A stretch of DNA of 64,000 nucleotides from Deltaproteobacteria bacterium. GTDB lineage: Bacteria > Desulfobacterota > Desulfobacteria > Desulfobacterales > QNYZ01. The position numbers and the translations under genes were made by a program. The stretch lies in assembly GCA_003973265.1 (NCBI GenBank), contig QNYZ01000038.1, positions 1 through 64,000 on the forward strand, in the 5' to 3' direction. The notes beneath the pieces were generated by a model that was given only the letters and a program-made list of their open reading frames with translations, had not been told where the DNA came from and did not search any database. Positions within the stretch are counted from its first letter, which is position 1, and the number at the start of each line of letters is the position of its first letter. Below are positions 26,506-33,287 of the stretch, piece by piece.

Positions 26506-27009
26506 TTAGGTCTTCAGTCGAATTGCTCTGGCCCGCATGGACCATTTTTTCGGTACTTCTATGGTTATCGTTGCGGTTCTATCCATCCGTCTGGTCTGTC
26601 TTATCTTTATCACAGTGGCATCGCCCAGCACTTGCCCGGCCCTGTCCAGCGCAATCACCCCGTCTCCTTCGGCCGGGAGCGGACGGTATTCATACGGCAT
26701 CATCACCGTGGCCCGACCGCCGGGCAGGCTTTCGTCTACCATAAAAATTGCCTGGCCGGGACAATTGTGGACACAGGTATTGCAGGCGATACATTTATCC
26801 CCATCCAGATGGGGAAGCTGGGTGATATCTTCTCCCACGACAATCGCACCCGCCTTACAGCTTGATTCGCAGGGATTACACGGAATATCTTCGAGGCACT
26901 CAATCACGGCCACCGGGCCTTTTCCCCGCCTGGCTGCAGACGGAATCCCGGGGCCTTCTTTCAGTTCTTCTTCCGTTAAAAAACCGGTCAGGGATGAATC
27001 AGGCGTCAT
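26506..27009 (-). CDS. Two-cluster ferredoxin subunit of the amine dehydrogenase
   Basis: The protein has 167 residues. There are two cysteine sets: Cys38, Cys44, Cys47, Cys51 and Cys73, Cys76, Cys79, Cys83-Pro, consistent with two [4Fe-4S] clusters. N- and C-terminal extensions without cysteines fit a dedicated complex subunit better than a free ferredoxin. Genes of this type sit beside HcnA/HcnB-like genes in anaerobe clusters for sarcosine or proline-type dehydrogenases, from memory. It follows the HcnB-like gene by 40 bases. Confidence 0.85.
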   Translation of the reverse strand: MTPDSSLTGFLTEEELKEGPGIPSAARRGKGPVAVIECLEDIPCNPCESSCKAGAIVVGEDITQLPHLDGDKCIACNTCVHNCPGQAIFMVDESLPGGRATVMMPYEYRPLPAEGDGVIALDRAGQVLGDATVIKIRQTRRMDRTATITIEVPKKWSMRARAIRLKT

Positions 27010-27049
27010 CCATCAATCCTTTCGTAGTACAATCCAAGATACGGTGGGG

Positions 27050-28144
27050 TCATATCGCCGCCGGCATAATAGCATTCAGGTATTCCTTGGCCTTGGCCCG
27101 TCGTTCACCATGGCTTCCGCTGCGAAGCCCTTTCATGCTCTGGGACTGCTTTTCGCGTTCTTTTCTGAATGTGCCGTCATCCATGTATCCCAATCGATGG
27201 GCGATGGCCAGGCCGGCAATACGCCCCTCTATAATGGCCGTACTGGCCTCCTCGATACCGGACACATCCCCGGCTACATAGATACCCTTTACCGTTGTCT
27301 CCTGATCTAAGTCATGGACGGGAATCCGGCCGCCTAAAGTCGGCACATGGGTCATTTTACACCCGGCCATCCCGAGCAGCTGTGTGGTGGGGTTGAGTCC
27401 CACGGCAATGCAGATCGTATCGACTTCAAATTCCTTTTCGGTGCCAGCCACCGGCTGCCAGGATGAATCGACCTGGATAACGGTGGCGCCGGTAACACAC
27501 TCTTTGCCATGGGCCTGTTTGATCGTATGCGACATCAAAAAGGGAACACCGGCCCGGGCCACTTTGGCCGCATGAACGGCATACCCTCCAATTTTGGGTG
27601 CCGCATCGATGATGGCCGCCACGCGGCTGCCGGCCTGAAGCATCTGGTAACCGACAATAATTCCCACGTTGCCGGACCCGACCATCAGGATCTTATTTCC
27701 CGGCCGGATACCATGGATATTGGCCATGGTCTGAGCCGCCCCGGCACCGATCACGCCGGGAAGGGTCCAACCCGGAAATGGAACCATGTTCTCGGCAGCA
27801 CCGGTGGCCACAACTATTTTCTGCGCCCGGACCTGTTTGACCTGGTCGCCGATCATCACATTCATGGCCCCGTTTTCGTAAATCCCAAGTACCACGGCGT
27901 TTAAGGTAACCTCCACACCGGTCTCACGCGCCTGATCCAGAAAGGCCTGCCCGATATTAAATCCACGCTCCTTGGCCCGGTGTTCCCGGGAGCCGAAGAA
28001 TTTATGGATCTGTTTAAAAAGCTGTCCACCCGGACGGTCGTTTTCATCAAACACAACGACCTGCACGCCATTTTTAGCCGCTTCAATGGCGGCAGCCAGT
28101 CCGGCGGGACCTGCGCCCACGCATATCATTTCGTATCTAAGCAT
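27050..28144 (-). CDS. HcnB/OoxA-like FAD/NAD(P) disulfide-reductase-fold subunit
   Basis: The protein has 364 residues with FAD-binding GAGPAGLAAAIEAAKNG at the N-terminus, ATGAAENMVPFPGW, a second nucleotide motif MVGSGNVGIIVGYQML and the closing GIYVAGDVSGIEEA. This is the alpha-type subunit of HcnABC, opine oxidase and dye-linked proline dehydrogenase complexes. It passes electrons between the DAO subunit and an acceptor. It overlaps the [2Fe-2S] gene by 8 bases, so the pair is co-translated. The C-terminal 40 residues are basic. Confidence 0.88.
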   Translation of the reverse strand: MLRYEMICVGAGPAGLAAAIEAAKNGVQVVVFDENDRPGGQLFKQIHKFFGSREHRAKERGFNIGQAFLDQARETGVEVTLNAVVLGIYENGAMNVMIGDQVKQVRAQKIVVATGAAENMVPFPGWTLPGVIGAGAAQTMANIHGIRPGNKILMVGSGNVGIIVGYQMLQAGSRVAAIIDAAPKIGGYAVHAAKVARAGVPFLMSHTIKQAHGKECVTGATVIQVDSSWQPVAGTEKEFEVDTICIAVGLNPTTQLLGMAGCKMTHVPTLGGRIPVHDLDQETTVKGIYVAGDVSGIEEASTAIIEGRIAGLAIAHRLGYMDDGTFRKEREKQSQSMKGLRSGSHGERRAKAKEYLNAIMPAAI

Positions 28145-28466
28145 GGCTGACTTCGCTTTCTTTGGCCGGTCCCCTGCCCTGCTGGGTTTCCACCACCATG
28201 TCGGCTTTCAGCGGCTCCACACAGGTACGGATATTCGGCTGGCCATTGACAACCATGATGCAATCCGTGCATCGTCCGATGGCGCAAAACACCCCCCGGG
28301 GCTCGTTTCGCCGGGCGGTGTAGCGGTGAATCAGAACACCGTTGCTCCGCAGGGCAATGGCAATGGGTTCACCCTCAAACCCCTCCAGGGATTTACCATC
28401 AAAGGAAAACCGTACTTTCTGGCCTTTTTCAAATTTTCCGAGTACGGGATGATCTTCAATACGCAT
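28137..28466 (-). CDS. HcnA-like [2Fe-2S] subunit
   Basis: The protein has 109 residues. The cysteine pattern Cys61-x4-Cys66-x2-Cys69-x12-Cys82 matches the plant-type [2Fe-2S] domain found in HcnA and in the N-terminal part of sarcosine oxidase alpha (EPIAIALRSNGVLIHRYT precedes it). It likely joins the FAD/NAD subunit to the DAO subunit. The gap to the upstream synthase gene is 59 bases. Confidence 0.88.
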   Translation of the reverse strand: MRIEDHPVLGKFEKGQKVRFSFDGKSLEGFEGEPIAIALRSNGVLIHRYTARRNEPRGVFCAIGRCTDCIMVVNGQPNIRTCVEPLKADMVVETQQGRGPAKESEVSHA

Positions 28467-28525
28467 GTCTGTTTTCCACTAGGCGGCTTTTGGCCGGTTT
28501 CCGATTAAACAGGTTTGTCTGGAAA

Positions 28526-29821
28526 TTAACAAAACCCAAACATCTCTCCAAAGGTATAGTTGGAGCCCATCAGCGGGATGCCCGTCATGGCACAGGCCTC
28601 CAGGGTGAGCGCGCGCAGGTCTTCTCTTTCCATACTTTTCAATTTGGTTTTCCCCGCCGCCTTGGCAAGGATAACCGCTTCATAGGTCATCCCCCGGATA
28701 TAATTGGCCACCTGCTGAGCAGCTTTTTCGATATTCAGTTTTTTACGCTGTTCGGGATCCTGGGTACCAATCCCAAAGGCACATTTACCTTCGTGGCACC
28801 GGAGACAAACCGTACACCCCATGGCAATCATGGCGCCGGTTCCCAGGGCCACCGCATCCGCGCCCAGGGCAAGGGCTTTGGCCACATCCGCCCCGTCCTT
28901 AATTCCACCCGAGACAATCAGGCTGACTTCTTCCTTGACGCCCATATCCTCCAGTGCCCGGGTGGCCTGAACCAGAGCCGGCAACGTAGGAATGCCCAGA
29001 TGATTGGATGCCACCACCGGGGCAGCACCGGTGCCGCCTTCGGCACCGTCGATAACAATACCGTCCACCCCCGCCTTAACGGCAATCTTGACATCTTCCC
29101 AGACCCGTCCGGCGGCCAGTTTCAAAAAGATGGGAATTTCACTATTGGTGACGTCACGCAATTCATCCATTTTCAGGCAGAGGTCGTCCGCCCCGAAAAT
29201 ATCACCATGCCGGGGATGACTGTGCAGGTCGATCCCTTCGGGGAGTTGTCTGAACGCCGCAATTTCTTTCGTGATTTTACTGGCCATCAAATGGCCCGAC
29301 AGGCCCGGCTTGGCACCGATCCCCACGATGATTTCAAGCGCATCGGCCGCCTCGATATTGCGCAGGGTAAACCCCATCCGGCTGGGCAGAATCTGAACAA
29401 CCTGCTTGTAGGAGTTCTCCCGTTCTTCAGGCAAAAGACCGCCCTCACCGTTATTGATGGAGGTACCGATAATATCGGTGGCTCTGGCCAGGGCGATTTT
29501 GGCTTCTTTACTCAGGGCGCCATACGACATCCCCGAGATCATGATCGGCGTTTCAATCACCAGCGGTTTTTTGGCAAAACGCGCGCCCAGCACTGTCTGG
29601 GTCTCGCAATGTTCCCGATATGTATCGATGGACATACGGGTCAGCTGGGACGGCAGGACGACCAGATCATCAAAATGAGGAAGCTTGCGGGGGGTGCCGC
29701 ACCCGCGGATACGGTGTTTACCCAGCTGGGCCTTGTATCTGATTTCTGCGATGGCATCCGGTGTCCACACGCCCTGCTGGACGTCCTTGACCCGTGGTGG
29801 TCTTTTTCCTTTTTCTGACAT
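28526..29821 (-). CDS. FMN/Fe-S glutamate-synthase-like subunit (MgsC-like)
   Basis: This 431-residue protein is the stand-alone FMN domain of glutamate synthase. It has PIMISGMSYGALSKEAK, the phosphate-binding GIVIDGAEGGTGAAP and LIVSGGIKDGADVAKALALGADAV. A cysteine triplet in CTVCLRCHEGKC should hold the [3Fe-4S] cluster. Glutamate synthase moves the amide nitrogen of glutamine onto 2-oxoglutarate. The three-gene set here corresponds in size and order to N-methylglutamate synthase MgsA-MgsB-MgsC, which does this with an alkylamine. The choice between the two cannot be made from sequence alone; the GS-like gene and dehydrogenase context favours the N-alkylglutamate reading. Confidence 0.85.
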   Translation of the reverse strand: MSEKGKRPPRVKDVQQGVWTPDAIAEIRYKAQLGKHRIRGCGTPRKLPHFDDLVVLPSQLTRMSIDTYREHCETQTVLGARFAKKPLVIETPIMISGMSYGALSKEAKIALARATDIIGTSINNGEGGLLPEERENSYKQVVQILPSRMGFTLRNIEAADALEIIVGIGAKPGLSGHLMASKITKEIAAFRQLPEGIDLHSHPRHGDIFGADDLCLKMDELRDVTNSEIPIFLKLAAGRVWEDVKIAVKAGVDGIVIDGAEGGTGAAPVVASNHLGIPTLPALVQATRALEDMGVKEEVSLIVSGGIKDGADVAKALALGADAVALGTGAMIAMGCTVCLRCHEGKCAFGIGTQDPEQRKKLNIEKAAQQVANYIRGMTYEAVILAKAAGKTKLKSMEREDLRALTLEACAMTGIPLMGSNYTFGEMFGFC

Positions 29822-29827
29822 GATCCT

Positions 29828-30550
29828 CTATCCCCTTGCCTGTGATTTGGGTAATGATGATTTGGGTGTATGGGTCGGCTCAAAAAGTGAATAGTCATGC
29901 CGCCCATAGACAGCGGGAACGATACTCATAAAATCATCCACCCCCTGCGCGATATCGTATTGTTTGAACAGGGCTTCCAGTTCTTTCTTCTCCGGATCTT
30001 CGATCGGTATCAGGCGGACGTTACCGCCCAGTTTTTCTTCGACACCCGGATCCAGGGTGTGAATCACGCCATTGTACATGGATTCTCCGGCACCTTCCCC
30101 AATTCTGCCCAGAACGACAATCCGGCCGCCCAGGGTCATCTTTCCCGTCCAACGTCCCACATCCCCGCAAACGACCAGGTTCCCGCCCTTCATACCCCAT
30201 CCGGCCCGACTGCCGCTGTTTCCCCGGATAACCAGGTTGCCACCCACCATGGAAGGTGCGGCATTGCTGCCCGTATTCATCTGAACGATAATTTCACCGG
30301 CCATCATATTGTCGCCGGTATACCAGCCGGTATTGCCTTCAATGATCAGGCTCGGCCCTTCCAGAAAACCGCCCGTATAAAATCCGGTACTGCCATGGAC
30401 CGTTACTTTTCCATCACCGATCAGGGCAGTGGCAAAATTATGGATCGAATGGGGATTATATATATCGATATCGGGTTCTGTTCCGATCAATTTCTTCAGC
30501 TGCTGGTTGACTTCCCGGGAAGTCATTTCCACAAGATCTAAACGGACCAT
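29828..30550 (-). CDS. GXGXG domain glutamate-synthase-like subunit (MgsB-like)
   Basis: The protein has 240 residues. Repeated beta-helix turns of the GltB C-terminal type run through residues 45-190 (GSTGFYTGGFLEGPSLIIEGNTGWYTGDNM, NSGSRAGWGMKGGNLVVCGDVGRWTG, cited by position). This stand-alone module is the structural subunit between the glutaminase and FMN domains. It overlaps the amidotransferase gene by 13 bases and is followed 6 bases later by the FMN subunit, so the three are surely co-expressed. Confidence 0.88.
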   Translation of the reverse strand: MVRLDLVEMTSREVNQQLKKLIGTEPDIDIYNPHSIHNFATALIGDGKVTVHGSTGFYTGGFLEGPSLIIEGNTGWYTGDNMMAGEIIVQMNTGSNAAPSMVGGNLVIRGNSGSRAGWGMKGGNLVVCGDVGRWTGKMTLGGRIVVLGRIGEGAGESMYNGVIHTLDPGVEEKLGGNVRLIPIEDPEKKELEALFKQYDIAQGVDDFMSIVPAVYGRHDYSLFEPTHTPKSSLPKSQARG

Positions 30551-31437
30551 ACCTGAACACCTCCTGGATCCATCTCGGTTGCATACACATCAGCGACAAT
30601 CGGGGTCAAGCAGATCTGCTCCGATCCAAAAAGCACCGTCGCATCCTCTTTTTCAAATACGAGCATCGGTTTAATTCCCAGTCGATCCCTGAGTGCGCCT
30701 ACCTGATCGGGCGTACTGACCAGCAGAGTGAAGACGCCGTCAAACGTATCGAGCCCCAGATGAAGCGCGGCTTCAAGGTCCAGCCCCTTTTCTTTCATCT
30801 GGTAGGCGATAAAATGGGCGGCCATTTCGGAATCGTTGTTGGTTTTAAACCGCACCCCCAGGCTTTCCAGCTTCCGGCGCATGTTAAAATAGTTGGTGAA
30901 CTGGCCGTTATGCACCAGGGCCAGCTCGGGGTAGAGGTAAGAAGTAAAGGGATGGGCAAAGTTGATATTTTCCGTGCTTTCCGTGGCCAGGCGGACATGC
31001 CCGATCCCGTGAGTGCCGGCAATCGACGGGATCTGATGACATTTCTGCAGATTTTCGGCCGAGCCTTCATCCTTGTAGACTTTCAACTGCCGGCCAAGTG
31101 AATGGACGCATAAATCCGGATGGGTATCGATCTCCCAGTTCAGATCAGGAATCCGGTCGGCGGTCATATCAACAGAAGCCTCGTAAAACGTAAAAACCCC
31201 CGCCCCCTGGTAGACGCGGTCTTTGGAAACCGGGCCGAATTTTTCGATTATTCTGACCAGATCCGTCTGGGATTCGGCTGCGGACAGCGCCACCCGGACA
31301 TCAATGGTTTCTCTGTTTTCATAAACGGCCACCCCGGTGGCATCTGTTCCCCGGTGAACAAGCTCTTTGAGCATATCGATCAGATCACTTCCGAGGGTGG
31401 TTGAATCTTTGGCAATCAGCCCGGCTACCCCGCACAC
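30538..31437 (-). CDS. Class II glutamine amidotransferase-like subunit (MgsA-like)
   Basis: The protein has 299 residues and starts MCGVAGLI, so Cys2 is the N-terminal nucleophile. Other class II motifs follow: HRGTDATGVAVY, GHVRLATES, HNGQFTN and NNDSE. It would release the amide nitrogen, or an alkylamine, from glutamine or a gamma-glutamylamide and channel it to the FMN subunit. MgsA of the N-methylglutamate pathway has the same architecture and about the same length. It lies 78 bases after the GS-like gene. Confidence 0.9.
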   Translation of the reverse strand: MCGVAGLIAKDSTTLGSDLIDMLKELVHRGTDATGVAVYENRETIDVRVALSAAESQTDLVRIIEKFGPVSKDRVYQGAGVFTFYEASVDMTADRIPDLNWEIDTHPDLCVHSLGRQLKVYKDEGSAENLQKCHQIPSIAGTHGIGHVRLATESTENINFAHPFTSYLYPELALVHNGQFTNYFNMRRKLESLGVRFKTNNDSEMAAHFIAYQMKEKGLDLEAALHLGLDTFDGVFTLLVSTPDQVGALRDRLGIKPMLVFEKEDATVLFGSEQICLTPIVADVYATEMDPGGVQVWSV

Positions 31438-31515
31438 GGTTCACCTCCAATGACTGTGATAGTCTTTATGGTAAAAGTTTCAGATCATCGATCGATCTTT
31501 CGAAAAACAAACGGG

Positions 31516-32850
31516 TTATAAATGATAGGCGTATTCATTAAATTCCCATTCCGTGACCGCGGTTCGGAACCGTTCCACCTCGTTTTCCCGGATGGCCAGG
31601 ATATTCTGGACGATTTCGGGACCGATTGCCTCGCAGAGAACCTCATCTTTTTTGAATGCCTCGATGGCATCCTGCATATAAAACGGAACGGTATCAAAAT
31701 CTCCCGGATCGGCACCGTAAATATCGCCTTCATAATAATCGCCCGGATCGGTTTTCTTCTCGATTCCGTCAAGACCGGCCAAAAGGGCCGCGGCCGCAGC
31801 CAGATAGGGGTTGGCCGTAGCGCAGGGTGCCCGGTTTTCCACCCGTGTTCCCTGGCCCCGGTCGCCGGGTACCCGGATATAGGTACTGCGATTATCAAGG
31901 CCCCAGGCAATGTAGTAGGGGGCAAAATTGCCGATCACCGTCCGCTTGTACGAATTGATGGTCGGCATGAACAGAAGGGTCATCGCCCTGGCATGGGCCA
32001 GCTGTCCGCCGATGAAATGGCGCATCATATCGGAAATCCCGTCCTTGCCGTTGGGATCGTCAAAGAGGTTCTTGCCGGAATCCCGGTCATTGATAGAGAG
32101 GTGCAGATGGTACCCGCTCCCCCCCATTTCATCTTTGGGTCGCCCCATGAAGGTCAACAACAGGTCATTCATATGGGCCACTTCTTTACAGACCGCTTTA
32201 AAGGTAAACGACTGGTCGGCCACTTTCATGGCCTCGTCATGCTTCCAGTTGATTTCGTACTGGCCCTGGAAAAATTCGTGATTGGAATAGAGTACATCGA
32301 TCCCCATATCGATCAACGTGTTCTGAATCGTCCGCAGCAGCCCAATGGCGTCCGACCTGGGGTTGGCCGTATAGACATTGCTCGGTTTGTCACAATAATA
32401 ATCAAGGGCGTCGCCATTGGGTTTAAATAAAAAGAATTCCAGTTCCGTGGCCGTGATGGGGGTCAGCCCCCTGGCCTTGTATTTTTTGACCACGTTTTTA
32501 AGCAGCCCTCTCGGAGAATAGGGGAAGGGCTTGCCGTCGGCATAAATATCACCGATAAACCGGGCGACGCCTTCCTGATACGGCACCACGGTAAAGGTAT
32601 CCAGATCCGGAATAATGGTCATGTCTTCATAATTGACCTCTTCGGCCGTACCGGTACCCTCGGGGATGTTATAATTCAGGTCCAGAGAAAACGTCGGTTT
32701 GGCACAGTTAATACCTTCTTTAACGACTTCATCCAGTCGACCGGCCGGCACAAATTTTCCCCGGCTGATCCCGAACATATCCGGAAACTCCACCCGTAAG
32801 GTATCGATTTTGGCCGCTTTTATCTTTTCCCTGATCGCTTTTAAATCCAT
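31516..32850 (-). CDS. Glutamine synthetase-like gamma-glutamylamide ligase (GmaS-like)
   Basis: The protein has 444 residues. The GS fold is clear: FPDMFGISRGKFVP in the N-domain, TATELEFFLF, GGSGYHLHLSI, NSYKRTVIGNFAPYYIAWG, NRSTYIRVPG and ENRAPCATANPYLA. Its length equals gamma-glutamylmethylamide synthetase as I recall it, and it belongs with the GS-III/GlnA-like ligases that join glutamate to an amine. It is the first gene after the promoter and leads directly into the MgsABC-like set, which supports an amine-activating role (amine + glutamate + ATP). Ordinary ammonia assimilation remains possible. An AGGGGGG site precedes the ATG. Confidence 0.88.
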   Translation of the reverse strand: MDLKAIREKIKAAKIDTLRVEFPDMFGISRGKFVPAGRLDEVVKEGINCAKPTFSLDLNYNIPEGTGTAEEVNYEDMTIIPDLDTFTVVPYQEGVARFIGDIYADGKPFPYSPRGLLKNVVKKYKARGLTPITATELEFFLFKPNGDALDYYCDKPSNVYTANPRSDAIGLLRTIQNTLIDMGIDVLYSNHEFFQGQYEINWKHDEAMKVADQSFTFKAVCKEVAHMNDLLLTFMGRPKDEMGGSGYHLHLSINDRDSGKNLFDDPNGKDGISDMMRHFIGGQLAHARAMTLLFMPTINSYKRTVIGNFAPYYIAWGLDNRSTYIRVPGDRGQGTRVENRAPCATANPYLAAAAALLAGLDGIEKKTDPGDYYEGDIYGADPGDFDTVPFYMQDAIEAFKKDEVLCEAIGPEIVQNILAIRENEVERFRTAVTEWEFNEYAYHL

Positions 32851-33287
32851 AAGCCCCCCTTCGTGAATGGATTATCCGTTGTTATTTTACAGCGTTGTCA
32901 ATATTTTCGATGAAATGTAATTTTTCATACAATTAAAACGTTCATTTGTAATATTTGATACAGTTATTCTTGTCAAGGATAAATTCAGCCCTGTTAACCC
33001 GCAGCTAAAAATAATCAAAAATTTATTCGAAAATTTCAAAAAGAAAAATGGCCCGGCATCCGATCCCATTCTATCTTCAATACGGGAATAGTATCACACC
33101 CCCTGTTTTTTCACATTTTTCCTATATCTGAAGACAACGCACTGCCTTTATCTAAGGGCATCAAATTTCTTCAACCCAATGGTTTTTTCCGGTGGTTTTT
33201 TCCGGAATAAGATGAACAAATGGCAGCGCCACTTGGCAGGCCCTGTTTCTTACGTTATACTTCTGGCGGATGAATACGGGGGATAAA
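32851..33287. other. Divergent regulatory region between the BMC operon and the molybdoenzyme
   Basis: This is an AT-rich gap of about 440 bases between divergent genes with no coding region. It holds the BMC promoter and dyad (separate entry). The rightward promoter for the molybdopterin gene must also lie here, but I could not pick it out with confidence. Confidence 0.6.
32910..32976 (-). promoter_or_regulatory. BMC operon promoter with RpiR-type dyad
   Basis: Minus-strand TTGACA at 32971-32976 and TATTAC at 32948-32953 are exactly 17 bases apart. Transcription would begin near 32941. The dyad ATGAAATGTAATTTTTCAT (ATGAAA/TTTCAT arms) at 32910-32928 then lies from about +13 to +31, a repressor position. 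TGAAA...TTTCA dyads are common for RpiR-family regulators, and such a gene is in the operon. A second TTGACA at 32896-32901 lacks a good -10. Confidence 0.6.

Noticed and set aside
28490-29818. A 442-codon plus-strand open frame opposite the FMN synthase subunit
   Set aside because: Antisense to a gene with clear FMN and Fe-S motifs; the translation is not protein-like in composition and has no family features.
14352-32850. Assigning the BMC as an ethanolamine, propanediol or glycyl-radical type
   Set aside because: No ethanolamine ammonia-lyase, B12-dependent diol dehydratase, glycyl-radical enzyme or activase is present anywhere in the run; only generic shell and core genes are shared with those types.
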